Positions 18,363 through 26,875 of a DNA stretch of 64,000 nt are shown piece by piece. The position numbers and the translations under genes are program-made. Under the pieces are notes generated by a model, which saw only the letters and a program-made list of their open reading frames with translations, was not told the origin of the DNA and did no database searches. Where the stretch lies: contig CAIRMR010000034.1 in NCBI GenBank assembly GCA_903879715.1, positions 20,515-84,514 on the forward strand, read 5' to 3'. This stretch comes from an uncultured Bacteroidales bacterium (GTDB taxonomy: Bacteria > Bacteroidota > Bacteroidia > Bacteroidales > UBA4417). Position 1 is the first letter of the stretch. Each line of letters begins with the position of its first letter.

Positions 18363-19505
18363 ATGGACTTTACTTTCACCGAAGAACAGCTTATGATCCG
18401 TGATGCCGCACGCGATTTTGCACAGCGGGAATTGATTACAGATGTGATTGAACGTGATACCAAGGCCATTTATCCCACCAAACATGTTCAGCGAATGGCT
18501 GAACTGGGATTCCTGGGTATGCTGGCAGATCCGAAATACGATGGTGGTGGTATGGATACCGTTTCGTATGTGCTTGCGATTGAGGAAATTTCGAAAATAG
18601 ATTCCTCGTGCAGTGTGATTATGAGTGTAAATAACTCGTTGGTATGCTATGGATTACAGGAATTTGGAACTGAGGAACAAAAAGAAAAATACCTGAAACC
18701 GCTCGCACGTGGTGAGAAAACTGGTGCTTTCCTGCTTTCGGAACCCAATGCCGGGTCGGATGCCACTTCGCAACAGACAACCGCTTTGGATATGGGCGAT
18801 TATTACCTGGTTAACGGCACTAAAAACTGGATCACCAACGGCAATTCGGCTGGTACTTATTTGCTGATAGCACAAACCCATCCCGAAAAAATGCATAAAG
18901 GCATCAACTGCCTGATAGTGGATCGTAACGCGCCCGGCATCAGCGTAGGACCGCACGAAGATAAAATGGGAATGCGCAGCAGCGACACCCATTCGGTAAT
19001 GTTCACCGATGTGAGAGTGCCAAAGGAAAACCGTATCGGAGCCGATGGGTTTGGATTTACATTTGCCATGAAAACGCTCGAAGGTGGCCGTATAGGTATT
19101 GCAGCTCAAGCGCTTGGGATAGCCAGTGGAGCGTTTGAACGGGCGTTGCAATATTCGAAAGAACGCAAAACTTTTGGCACTTTAATTTCGAACCACCAGG
19201 CCATAGCTTTTAAACTGGCCGATATGGCTGTGAAAATAGAAAACGCCCGCAACCTATGTCTTAAAGCCGCGTGGCTGAAGGATCAGGGACAACCTTATGG
19301 TTACGCAAGTTCATTAGCCAAATATTACGCTGCCGAAATTGCCATGGAAGTAACCACCCAGGCCGTGCAGATTCACGGCGGATATGGCTATGTAAAAGAA
19401 TACCATGTGGAACGACTGATGCGTGATGCCAAGCTGACCCAGATTTACGAAGGAACTTCGGAAATTCAGCAGATGATTATTTCGAGGGAGATATTGAAGC
19501 AGTGA
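18363..19505 (+). CDS. Acyl-CoA dehydrogenase (short-chain type)
   Basis: A 380-residue FAD enzyme that oxidises acyl-CoA to trans-2-enoyl-CoA, giving electrons to ETF. Marks in order: MDFTFTEEQLMIRDAARDFA at the N-terminus, FLLSEPNAGSDA (FAD/substrate signature, about 124-135), NGTKNWITNGNSA (about 150-162), the ERKTFGTLISNHQAI segment and VQIHGGYGYVKEYHVERLMR near the C-terminus, followed by the catalytic Glu in IYEGTSEIQQ (about 362). The pattern fits butyryl-CoA dehydrogenases of anaerobes, but substrate length is not readable. ATG 18363 was chosen because family members begin with this motif. No ETF genes are adjacent; the following kilobase is decayed DNA. Confidence 0.93.
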   Translation: MDFTFTEEQLMIRDAARDFAQRELITDVIERDTKAIYPTKHVQRMAELGFLGMLADPKYDGGGMDTVSYVLAIEEISKIDSSCSVIMSVNNSLVCYGLQEFGTEEQKEKYLKPLARGEKTGAFLLSEPNAGSDATSQQTTALDMGDYYLVNGTKNWITNGNSAGTYLLIAQTHPEKMHKGINCLIVDRNAPGISVGPHEDKMGMRSSDTHSVMFTDVRVPKENRIGADGFGFTFAMKTLEGGRIGIAAQALGIASGAFERALQYSKERKTFGTLISNHQAIAFKLADMAVKIENARNLCLKAAWLKDQGQPYGYASSLAKYYAAEIAMEVTTQAVQIHGGYGYVKEYHVERLMRDAKLTQIYEGTSEIQQMIISREILKQ

Positions 19506-19589
19506 ATAGAGAGAAATGAATAGTCCAAAAAAAACACCTCTCACTTCTCTCAGGATATATCTAAATTGCGCCATACGTGTCCGCGAATA

Positions 19590-20030
19590 TTATCGATGAG
19601 GGTTTGTATTCAAATATCCCCTTATTTTATCTGCTAACACCTTCGCCTGTTTATATTCCGATGCAACCTTCCCACCGGCAATAAGAGGTGTCAAAATCAC
19701 ATTCTCCTGTTCATGCAGGTATTTTAGTGGCTGCGGAAATAATGGGGATCTTGGCTTCGAAGGACGTTTTTTCTATTCCAGCACATACAGGGCGGCACCC
19801 TGAACTTTACCGGATTTTAAAGCATCAACTAATCCTACAGTTTTTACAACCTGGTAACGCGCTGTATTTATCAACATATGTAAACGCATCCAGCGTGCGC
19901 GCTCAGTCACAGAATTACGATTGCCTTCGAGTGAGTTAAACATTCTGTTCCACTTGCATTTGCATAATCCACATCAATATTTTCCCAGCTCCAACGCGGG
20001 TTATAAATTTCAACTAGCTGACAACTTTTA
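19590..20030 (-). pseudogene. Decayed D-2-hydroxyacid / phosphoglycerate dehydrogenase gene
   Basis: On the reverse strand three frames together recall a serA-like dehydrogenase. The order is FITRVGAG, then in another frame ENIDVDYANASGTECL, then SLEGNRNSVTERARW (normally SPEGNRNSVAEH), followed at once by INTARYQVVKTVGLVDALKS and GKVQGAALYVLE, an in-frame stop, and in another frame YLHEQENVILTPLIAGGKVA ending DKIRGYLN. Thus the 5' end is lost, there are at least two frameshifts and a nonsense codon, and the NAD-binding Rossmann core between the EGNRN and INTAR motifs has been deleted. The gene is dead. Confidence 0.8.
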
Positions 20031-20218
20031 GCCTTTCAGTATCAGAAGTTGTTTTGCTTCAGATAAAAGCACCTAAATAGCAGGGAAATTGTTTCTATCC
20101 TTCCCGCTCTACTCTACTGGCATGTATCTGTTTTTTTTAATACTTTGTAAGGGCCGAATAGTTACGATGTGTTTACTCACAGATTTCAATATCTGTATCT
20201 GATTTCTAAGGTTAGTTC

Positions 20219-20281
20219 CCCGCAGCTCTGCTTCGGGATAAGTAGGTTTCAGGTAATACCTCGTAAGCTCTGCTTCGAGGT
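20219..20281. repeat. Pair of related small hairpins
   Basis: Two hairpins share the loop and inner stem GC-TCT-GC: 20219-20237 (CCCGCAGC/GCTTCGGG) and 20258-20281 (ACCTCG...CGAGGT with AAGC/GCTT). They look like two members of one palindromic intergenic family. They lie in the decayed DNA between the acyl-CoA dehydrogenase and kbl genes; the surrounding 20030-20430 shows no recognisable gene. Confidence 0.55.
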
Positions 20282-20434
20282 AGTTTATAGCCACCCAATT
20301 TTTACTATCATGTATCAGGTGTTGGAAGAGCTGTGTAAACTTCACGGCTACAACATAATCCATCATTTTTCTTCCAGATAATTCAGTATATGTGATTGGA
20401 AGAAGCCGCTATCCGGGCGAATCAGCCCAATAGT

Positions 20435-20584
20435 TTTGTTTTTGAGCATCATGATATAAAACACCTGAAACTTAACGCAGGTGAATTACCCTATAAGGAC
20501 CGCAGGCTTTTATTCCCAAATCCTGAAAGGGAGATACAGGCTAATCCTGCGCTTAGAAATCAGCAGAACGATGGCTGCAAAGCC
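20435..20584 (+). pseudogene. Relic of a SusD/RagB C-terminus
   Basis: The frame starting at 20435 reads VFEHHDIKHLKLNAGELPYK and then DRRLLFPNPEREIQANPALR followed by NQQNDGC. This is the usual ending of a SusD/RagB lipoprotein (LFPIPQREI-NP-L-QN-GY). Only the last 50 or so residues remain; no start, no signal peptide and no SusC partner are next to it. After NDGC the frame runs on through non-homologous sequence. It points to a lost polysaccharide utilisation locus at this site. Confidence 0.65.
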
Positions 20585-20601
20585 ATTATCAACTATAAAA
20601 C

Positions 20602-20628
20602 AAAAAAGCCGGCACCGAAAACCGGCTT
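20602..20628 (-). terminator. Intrinsic terminator of kbl
   Basis: Reading the minus strand, AAGCCGG and CCGGCTT form a stem with a 9-base loop and are followed by TTTTTTG. It lies 24 bases after the kbl stop codon. Confidence 0.88.
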
Positions 20629-20651
20629 CTCCGTTTTTATTGTTTAGTTTA

Positions 20652-21884
20652 TTAGTTGCCGCAACTACAACCGCAGCCACATCCGCTATCCTCGCTTCTT
20701 AAAACACCTAGTTCCTTACCAACTTTGGTAAAAGCTGCAATACATTTATCCAGGTGTTCGCGTTCGTGAGCAGCCGAAATCTGAACACGGATACGGGCTT
20801 TATCCTTCGGAACCACAGGATAGTAGAACCCGATTACATAAATTCCTTCGTTAAGAAGTTTCGCAGCCATTTCCTGGCTCAGTTTTGCATCGTAAAGCAT
20901 AACGGCACAAATGGCGCTTTGGGTTGGTTTGATATCGAAACCGACAGTAAGCATTTTCTCAACAAAATATTCAGTATTTGCATGCAGTTTGTCCTGCAAT
21001 TCATTGGTTTCGCTCATCATCTCAAACATGCGGATTCCTGCGGCAGCAACCACCGGAGGAATTGAATTGCTGAAAAGATACGGACGCGAACGCTGACGTA
21101 GCAGATCGATAATTTCTTTTTTACCGGTTGTAAATCCGCCGATGGCGCCACCAAATGCCTTGCCAAGTGTTCCTGTGATGATCTCAATTTTACCTTTCAG
21201 GTTGTGAAGTTCCGTAATTCCACGACCGGTTTTGCCAACAACACCTGCCGAGTGACATTCGTCAACCATAATCATGGCATCGTATTTCTGAGCCAGAGCA
21301 TAAATCTCATCCAGTTTGGCTGCGTTACCATCCATGGAGAAAACGGCATCGGTAACGATAAGCCTGAAGTTCTGAGCCTGCGCAAGTTTTAACTGTTCTT
21401 CCAGGTCAGCCATACTGGAGTTTTCGTAGCGATAGCGCTGCGCTTTGCAAAGCCTTACGCCGTCGATAATCGAAGCGTGGTTGAGGGAATCGGAGATTAT
21501 AGCATCATTTTCGCCTAAAAGCGGTTCGAAAACACCGCCATTTGCATCGAAGCATGCAGCGTAAAGGATGGTATCCTCAGTTCCGAAAAACCCGGCGATC
21601 TTAGCTTCCAGTGTTTTGTGCAGGTCCTGGGTGCCGCAGATAAACCGCACCGACGAAAGGCCGTATCCGTGTGTATCCAGAGCTTCTTTGGCTGCAGCGA
21701 TAAGTTTTGGATTGTTTGAAAGTCCGAGGTAATTGTTAGCGCAGAAGTTGAGTACTTCGGCACCTGAACTGATCGTGATTTCGGCACCCTGAGGCGAAAC
21801 AATAACACGTTCGTTTTTAAATAACCCGGCTTCTTTTATTCCGGCAAGTTCCTTGGTAAGGTGATCCTGAAATTTGGAGTACAT
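20652..21884 (-). CDS. kbl: Glycine C-acetyltransferase (2-amino-3-ketobutyrate CoA ligase)
   Basis: This PLP enzyme of the alpha-oxoamine synthase family splits 2-amino-3-oxobutanoate with CoA into glycine and acetyl-CoA in threonine breakdown. Marks: FCANNYLGLSNNP (about 47-59), the DAVFSMDGNAAKLDEI segment (about 178-193), MVDECHSAGVVGKTGRG (about 205-221, PLP-binding Asp and His) and the PLP-Lys in TGTLGKAFGGAIGGF (about 241). The length is about 12 residues longer than usual because of a Cys-rich end, SGCGCGCSCGN, absent from classical Kbl. No threonine dehydrogenase gene lies beside it. It has its own terminator and ends the transcription unit. Confidence 0.94.
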   Translation of the reverse strand: MYSKFQDHLTKELAGIKEAGLFKNERVIVSPQGAEITISSGAEVLNFCANNYLGLSNNPKLIAAAKEALDTHGYGLSSVRFICGTQDLHKTLEAKIAGFFGTEDTILYAACFDANGGVFEPLLGENDAIISDSLNHASIIDGVRLCKAQRYRYENSSMADLEEQLKLAQAQNFRLIVTDAVFSMDGNAAKLDEIYALAQKYDAMIMVDECHSAGVVGKTGRGITELHNLKGKIEIITGTLGKAFGGAIGGFTTGKKEIIDLLRQRSRPYLFSNSIPPVVAAAGIRMFEMMSETNELQDKLHANTEYFVEKMLTVGFDIKPTQSAICAVMLYDAKLSQEMAAKLLNEGIYVIGFYYPVVPKDKARIRVQISAAHEREHLDKCIAAFTKVGKELGVLRSEDSGCGCGCSCGN

Positions 21885-22807
21885 AATATTCTTTGAATTA
21901 TTGTTAATATGTTGAGGTTTTATGTGCTTTATAAAAGTTCAAAGGTTCAAAGTTCACGAGCACTAAGCGAAGCCTAAGCGCAAATGCTTTCGGCGTTCAT
22001 AGTTGTTGATTCCGACAAATGGGGGGAAGTCTGAATTAGTCGGTCAGGAATCAAAAAATCATACTTGATACTGCATTCAAAATTGCAACAATGAATTCTG
22101 AAGCCAGAGCAAAGGTAAAAATTATTGGTCTGTAACGATAGAATTTCAAAAATTTGTAACTGATTTATAATCAGTGTTAAAACTGGAATATTGGCCACTA
22201 ATCCCCCTGCTTATCAGTCGATTTGGTCACTGATATACTCATACATTATGCTCTTTTCAAAGGTATTCACTTCGGCAGGCTCAGTGCATCGCGTGATAAC
22301 GCTCCGCTGAATCCACAGATTACGCAGATTTAAAGCTGCTGAAAGCAGTTTTATTAATCTAATTTGTGCAAGGTTAATTTATAGTTGTCTGAGAAACTTA
22401 GCGAATAACAAAGCGATCTCACCGAAGGTAATCTGTATATTCTTTGGCATATATTTGCTAGTCAAGGACTTGGATTAGCTGATTAGGGGCTTCTTTTATT
22501 GGTCAATAAAAGAGTTGGAAACTGAAAAAGCACCTTTTGGGAAGGTGCTTCTCGGGAGTTTTTTATCCCTAATATGTCCACTGCTAATTATACGCCAGAT
22601 AATAACAGATACAAAGCCAGGAAAGTCATAATGGAATAGATAGACGGTATCCGGCATTTTATAAACAAGTAAACAAATCAAGATTTAAAATTATTTGCGA
22701 TTCAGTTTAGCCGTAATTCACAAAAGCATAGAAAATTGATATCGGGTCTTAATTTGTCTATGGGACCTCGTAAATCGCACCTTAAATAATTTTTAAATGA
22801 AGACTAA
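21885..22807. other. 923-base gap without recognisable gene
   Basis: The gap between kbl and the radical SAM gene holds repeat scraps and one hairpin. Near 22268-22310 lies a 'cacttcggcaggctcagtgc' fragment, and at 22312-22335 a cacagattacgcagatt fragment related to the core of the elements at 33355 and 45059. Several short frames exist on both strands, none with family resemblance or a convincing start. The kbl promoter should lie at its left end. Confidence 0.6.
22523..22550 (-). terminator. Perfect 9-bp hairpin with T-run, no clear gene
   Basis: AAGCACCTT (22528-22536) and AAGGTGCTT (22542-22550) form a perfect stem. On the minus strand it is followed by TTTTTC, as in an intrinsic terminator. 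The nearest upstream gene on that strand is the radical SAM gene, ending 258 bases away; a terminator for it or for an unseen small transcript are both possible. Confidence 0.6.
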
Positions 22808-23587
22808 TCAATAAAACACCTCCGCCTTAATCCCCATCGCCTCAATTCTTGCGGCCAGTGCCTGGAATTCAGCTTCGGGTACTTTTTCAAGAGTCCTGTA
22901 AGGTGTCTGCCTGTCAATAGGATAAAGCATCACTAATTTAGGATTAATTTCCTGAATATGTTTTAACCATAACGAAAGTTCTTCTTCGGTAGTGTTATCA
23001 ACCTGGTTCCCATCCACATCACCTCGAATCAACATGGTTTGAATGGTGAGGTTCCCTCCGAAATTCTTTAATTCCTGAACGACTTTTTCGAGAGTTATCA
23101 GTTGCGTGGGCCGGTTAATAGCCCGAAACGTAGCATTGGTTCCGGCATCGAGTTTCAGTACATTGTTGTCAATCCGGAGTAATGCCCGTTTAACATTCGG
23201 GCGATCCAAACGTGTGGCATTTGAAAGTACAGTAATCATTGCGTTCGGGAAAAACTCGTCACGCAAACGGATGGTGTTGTCAATCAAAGCTTCAAATTCA
23301 GGATGAAGTGTTGGTTCACCGTTTCCTGCAAACGTTATATTATCAGGATCAAGTCCCCCGGTTTTAAGTGCTTCAAAACGGCTTCGTAATGAAGCGTTTA
23401 TTTCACTTGCCGAGAAAAGCTTCAGTTTGTCTTTCTTCCGCTCATCAGTAAGTCCGCATTCGCAATACACGCAGTTAAAGGAACATAATTTCCCTTCTAA
23501 AGGCATTAAATTTATTCCCAGCGAAACCCCGAAACGGCGGCTTTTTACCGGGCCAAAAACAATTTCATCGAATAATATTCCAGACAT
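22808..23587 (-). CDS. Radical SAM protein (COG0731-like)
   Basis: The 259-residue protein carries the radical SAM cluster motif as CSFNCVYCECG (about 35-45; C-x3-C-x2-C), preceded by FGPVKSRRFGVSLGINLMP. A GNGEPTLHPEF motif (about 89-99) matches the glycine-rich SAM-binding segment, and later strands (ITVLSNATR, LKLDAGTNATFRAINRP, LTIQTMLIRGDVDGN) match the TIM-barrel of the family. It generates a 5'-deoxyadenosyl radical; the substrate is unknown, and the family is loosely linked with tRNA wybutosine-type or metalloenzyme maturation. The gene stands alone, divergent from the polyprenyl synthase gene. Confidence 0.87.
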   Translation of the reverse strand: MSGILFDEIVFGPVKSRRFGVSLGINLMPLEGKLCSFNCVYCECGLTDERKKDKLKLFSASEINASLRSRFEALKTGGLDPDNITFAGNGEPTLHPEFEALIDNTIRLRDEFFPNAMITVLSNATRLDRPNVKRALLRIDNNVLKLDAGTNATFRAINRPTQLITLEKVVQELKNFGGNLTIQTMLIRGDVDGNQVDNTTEEELSLWLKHIQEINPKLVMLYPIDRQTPYRTLEKVPEAEFQALAARIEAMGIKAEVFY

Positions 23588-23716
23588 TGCAGGTACAGAT
23601 TAAATAGAATTAATAATAGCTGATACGAGCTTACAAAGGTACATTAAGTTACAAGAGGAGAAAAAATAAAAGGAAAATGAGCCGGTTTTTACACCATGCC
23701 GATAAGTCTGATTTTT

Positions 23717-23754
23717 TCTTAGTGTCTCTTAGTGCCCTCCGTGCCTCTGTGGTA
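23717..23754. repeat. Fragment of the ccacggagacac repeat family
   Basis: The stretch contains cttagtgtctcttagtgccc then tccgtgcctctgtggta, related in reverse orientation to the left end of the element at 818-996. It lies 105 bases upstream of the polyprenyl synthase start. Only one end was recognised. Confidence 0.5.
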
Positions 23755-23858
23755 AAAATTTTTTCATTTCCTCTTTTTCGAAAAGGAATTCCCCTTCCTG
23801 CCAATTATTCAATGATAAATACTACTTTTGAGTACTTAAATTTATATTTAAAATCTGA

Positions 23859-24833
23859 ATGCTTACTATCAACCAGATCAAAGCTCCTATAGCTTCATAC
23901 ATCGAAGAGTTCGAGAAACATTTCCGCGACTCGATGAAAAGCCCTGTTCCTCTGCTTAATACCATCACCCGCTACATCATCAAGCGTAAGGGCAAGCAGA
24001 TGAGGCCTATGTTCGTGTTTTTTTCGGCCAAAGTTTGCGGCGAAGTGAATGAAAGTACTTTTCATGCTGCTTCGCTGATTGAATTATTACACACTGCCAC
24101 GCTGATTCACGATGATGTTGTGGACGACTCAAACGAACGCCGGGGATTTTTCTCTCTTAATGCGCTGTGGAAGAATAAGATTGCCGTCCTGGTAGGCGAT
24201 TATCTCTTGTCACGCGGATTGCTTCTTTCGCTCGAAAACGAGGAATATCATCTGCTGAAAATAGTCTCAAACGCAACGCGCGAAATGAGCGAAGGGGAGT
24301 TGCTCCAGATCGAAAAAGCCAGGAAACTTGATATTGAAGAACCCGTTTACTTTGAAATTATCCGTAAAAAAACCGCTTCTCTTATTGCTTCCTGCTGTGC
24401 CGCAGGTGCTGCCTCTGTTGGGTCAGATGCGGAAACCATCGAGAAAATGCGCCTTTTTGGTGAATATGTCGGCATCGCTTTTCAAATTAAAGACGACCTC
24501 TTTGATTACGAAAAGAACCTGGAAACGGGCAAGCCAAATGGAGTTGATATTAAAGAAAAGAAAATGACATTGCCGCTGATCCATATGCTCAACAAAATGA
24601 CATGGATTGAAAAACGACGTGCCATGAATATTGTCCGGAACCATAACAACGAGCCATTTAAAGTTGCTGAGCTGATAACCCAGGTTAATAAGAGCGGAGG
24701 GATAGAATACGCGGCCGGAAAAATGCGTGAATATCAGCAGAAAGCTATTACCTTGTTAAATACCATGCCGCCGAGTGAGTCGCGAAATTCACTGGAGCAA
24801 CTGGTGATGTTTACTGCCGAACGGAAGCACTGA
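23859..24833 (+). CDS. Long-chain polyprenyl diphosphate synthase (IspB-like)
   Basis: A trans-isoprenyl diphosphate synthase that elongates an allylic diphosphate with isopentenyl diphosphate, probably for the menaquinone side chain. Both aspartate-rich motifs are present: HDDVVDDSNERRG (first DDxxD, about 83-95) and IKDDLFDYE (second, about 210-218); GKQMRPM (about 46-52) and the KTASLIASCCAAGA segment complete the active site. The 324-residue length is normal. Chain length cannot be fixed by eye; no large aromatic pair sits right before the first motif (ATLIHDD), which suits a long product. The ATG start matches family N-termini. Confidence 0.93.
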   Translation: MLTINQIKAPIASYIEEFEKHFRDSMKSPVPLLNTITRYIIKRKGKQMRPMFVFFSAKVCGEVNESTFHAASLIELLHTATLIHDDVVDDSNERRGFFSLNALWKNKIAVLVGDYLLSRGLLLSLENEEYHLLKIVSNATREMSEGELLQIEKARKLDIEEPVYFEIIRKKTASLIASCCAAGAASVGSDAETIEKMRLFGEYVGIAFQIKDDLFDYEKNLETGKPNGVDIKEKKMTLPLIHMLNKMTWIEKRRAMNIVRNHNNEPFKVAELITQVNKSGGIEYAAGKMREYQQKAITLLNTMPPSESRNSLEQLVMFTAERKH

Positions 24834-24869
24834 TTTTTTTTGTCCTCTTGTCTTTTAACTGTTTAAACG

Positions 24870-24972
24870 TTCAAAGGTTTAAATGGCTTCGCCGCTAAAG
24901 GGTTCAAAGGTTCAAATGGCTTCGCCGCTAAAGGGTTTAAAGGTTCAAATGGCTTCGCCGTTCAAAGGTTCG
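24870..24972. repeat. Tandem 33-bp repeat, about three copies
   Basis: A 33-base unit built of ttcaaaggttcaaatggctt plus cgccgctaaaggg occurs at 24870-24902, 24903-24935 and, cut short, 24936-24960, followed by another half (ttcaaaggttcg). Copies differ at one or two bases. It lies between the polyprenyl synthase and the YwqK-type gene. A related 'ttcaaaggttcaaagttca' occurs once near 21940. Confidence 0.9.
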
Positions 24973-25110
24973 AAACCTGGGGAATGGCAAATCTATTTTT
25001 AAATGTTCTGACTTTTTTGAATATGGAACATTTGAACCCTGAACAATACTCTTTTATACTTTTATCTCATTTACACGTTATTCAAACAGAATTACACAAA
25101 AATCTTTTCG

Positions 25111-26226
25111 ATGAAAATCTTATTCAGCCTGATTATTTCCCTGGTAATTGCTGTTTCAGCTTTCGCCCAGCTTACTGTTGAAAACTATTCGAATGGCAGT
25201 AAAAAATCCGAAGGCCGGATTATTAACGGGCAGCGCGATGGCATTTGGTACGAGTTCAGCCTGAAAGGACTCAAAATGGCAGAAGCCAATTATGTAAATG
25301 GTGTTAAAGAGGGAAAATATACGGAATGGTTTCCGAATGGCAAAAAGAGGTTTGAAGGGTATTTTAAAAACGGCAAACTCAACAGCACAGCAACTTCCTG
25401 GCGAATTGACGGCACACCCGAAGAGAAAGGCCATTTTACTGATGATCTCCGCGACAGCACCTGGGTATTTTATCATCCCGACGGAAAACCAGGCAGTACC
25501 GGGATGTTTGACAAAGGCAAACTGGAAGGTAAATGGCAATATTTCTATGAAGATGGCGCAAAATGGAAAGAAGGCAATTTTGCCAACGATGAAAAAACAG
25601 GTCTTTGGACCTTCTGGTACACGGATGGCCATGTTCATCATAAAGGAAAATATGTTGCCAATAAAGAAGCCGGTACCTGGGAAGGCTGGTTTCCCAACGG
25701 GCAGGTGAAAGATTCGGGATTGTATAACAATGGCAAAATGAATGGCTGGTGGAAAGGCTGGTTCGAGAACGGGAACCAACAATATGTAGGATATTATGTG
25801 GATGGTAACCAGGACAGCATTTATAAAGTATGGTTTCCAAACGGGAAACAACGTTCGGATGGGAAGTATAAAATGGGTGTAAAAGACGGGCAATGGAAAG
25901 AATGGTACGATAACGGGCAACTCAGCGAATCGGGCAGCTGGTTTAATGGCGAACGTCATGGTTTTTGGGTGTATTTTGATGCCAACGGAATCAAAATTAA
26001 AGAAGAAAATTTTGACAAAGGCAAACCCGATGGATCATGGAAATCGTATAACGCCAATGGAATAGTTTCCGGCTCGGGCCAATATGTGAATAAAATTAAA
26101 GAAGGCACCTGGCAGTATTTTGACGAAAAAGGGAAACTGATGGTAAAATCAGAATTCCTCAATGGAAAGAAAATCAAGGAGAAACGATATGGTCAGGCAG
26201 GTAAAGAACTTGAACCGGGCAAGTAA
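25111..26226 (+). CDS. Secreted YwqK/MORN-variant repeat protein
   Basis: A signal peptide (MKILFSLIISLVIAVSAFA, then QLTVENY) is followed over the whole length by about 14 repeats of 22-24 residues of the MORN-variant (YwqK-like) type, with the pattern W..WY-DNGQL-SESGSW-NGE-HG.W. Examples are GTWEGWFPNGQVKDSGLYNN and GQWKEWYDNGQLSESGSW. The repeats form a beta-sheet solenoid and are common in Bacteroidota surface proteins; in other bacteria one branch is named as an antitoxin, but no toxin gene is adjacent here. The next gene (CAP domain, secreted) follows after 46 bases on the same strand, so the two may be cotranscribed. Confidence 0.88.
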   Translation: MKILFSLIISLVIAVSAFAQLTVENYSNGSKKSEGRIINGQRDGIWYEFSLKGLKMAEANYVNGVKEGKYTEWFPNGKKRFEGYFKNGKLNSTATSWRIDGTPEEKGHFTDDLRDSTWVFYHPDGKPGSTGMFDKGKLEGKWQYFYEDGAKWKEGNFANDEKTGLWTFWYTDGHVHHKGKYVANKEAGTWEGWFPNGQVKDSGLYNNGKMNGWWKGWFENGNQQYVGYYVDGNQDSIYKVWFPNGKQRSDGKYKMGVKDGQWKEWYDNGQLSESGSWFNGERHGFWVYFDANGIKIKEENFDKGKPDGSWKSYNANGIVSGSGQYVNKIKEGTWQYFDEKGKLMVKSEFLNGKKIKEKRYGQAGKELEPGK

Positions 26227-26272
26227 TACAATTATTCTGTACGGATTGAGTTATTAAAGTTAAATCCCTGAT

Positions 26273-26875
26273 ATGATTCGTTTGCTTGCTGTCTGCTTAG
26301 TACTGGTTTTGTTTTCTGCTAAGGCAGTAGCTCAAAAGGAAATAGTTGTTAAGCAGTTACCTGAAATCTGCCTTTCCCCAACCGAAATCGAATTATATAA
26401 ACTCATAAATGAATACCGCGCTCAGAAAGGGTTACCTGCGGTAAAGTTATCAGCTTCGCTCAGTTTTGTTGCGCGCACCCACGCCAAAGACCAATCCGAT
26501 AATTTTAAAGATGGCGGACGCTGTAATATGCATAGCTGGTCCAAAAGTGCCACATGGTCATCATGTTGTTATTCGCCCGATCATAAAAGAGCAAAATGCA
26601 TGTGGGACAAACCGAGAGAGCTAACCAATTACCAGGCTGATGGATTTGAAATATCTTTTTACTCCACGTATCCTTATTCATCGCCCGAAGCTTTTGCCAG
26701 GGATATTCTGAACGGTTGGAAGAAAAGCCCCGGCCATAATGATGTGATCATGAATAAAAGAATCTGGAAAAATATGAAATGGCAGGCCATTGGTATTGGT
26801 ATTAACGGTGATTATGCCGATGTATGGTTTGGCGCTGCTGAAGATAGTGCGGGAGAACCGGGAATTTGCAAGTAG
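26273..26875 (+). CDS. Secreted CAP-domain (SCP/PR1-like) protein
   Basis: The 200-residue product has a signal peptide (MIRLLAVCLVLVLFSAKAVA) and one CAP domain. Marks: LSPTEIELYKLINEYRAQKG (about 36-55), LSFVARTHAKDQSDN (about 64-78, His of the metal site), GRCNMHSWS (about 82-90) and a late GWKKSPGHNDVIMN (about 148-161, the second His), followed by WQAIGIGINGDYADVWFG, the typical final strand. Extra cysteines (SSCCYSPDHKRAKC) suggest disulfides in the periplasm. Bacterial CAP proteins have no settled activity. It lies downstream of the YwqK-type gene and before an unrelated ATPase. Confidence 0.87.
   Translation: MIRLLAVCLVLVLFSAKAVAQKEIVVKQLPEICLSPTEIELYKLINEYRAQKGLPAVKLSASLSFVARTHAKDQSDNFKDGGRCNMHSWSKSATWSSCCYSPDHKRAKCMWDKPRELTNYQADGFEISFYSTYPYSSPEAFARDILNGWKKSPGHNDVIMNKRIWKNMKWQAIGIGINGDYADVWFGAAEDSAGEPGICK

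Noticed and set aside
20109..20366. 85-codon minus-strand frame in the kbl-upstream gap
   Set aside because: It is made of the two small palindromes and AT-rich DNA, resembles no family and has no promoter; treated as chance.
22496..22681. 61-codon minus-strand frame
   Set aside because: It runs through the hairpin at 22528-22550, so the frame is most likely a by-product of it.
24870..24972. CRISPR array
   Set aside because: The 33-base units are directly adjacent with no spacers and number only three; it is a tandem repeat.
24960..24990. tRNA-like ggttcgaaacc word
   Set aside because: It belongs to the tandem repeat border; no acceptor, D or anticodon arm can be drawn around it.
25156..25959. 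267-codon minus-strand frame opposite the YwqK-type gene
   Set aside because: Its regular hydrophobic pattern mirrors the repeats of the plus-strand gene; it is a shadow frame.
25111..26226. YwqK-type antitoxin of a toxin-antitoxin pair
   Set aside because: The protein is secreted, much longer than such antitoxins and has no toxin gene nearby.
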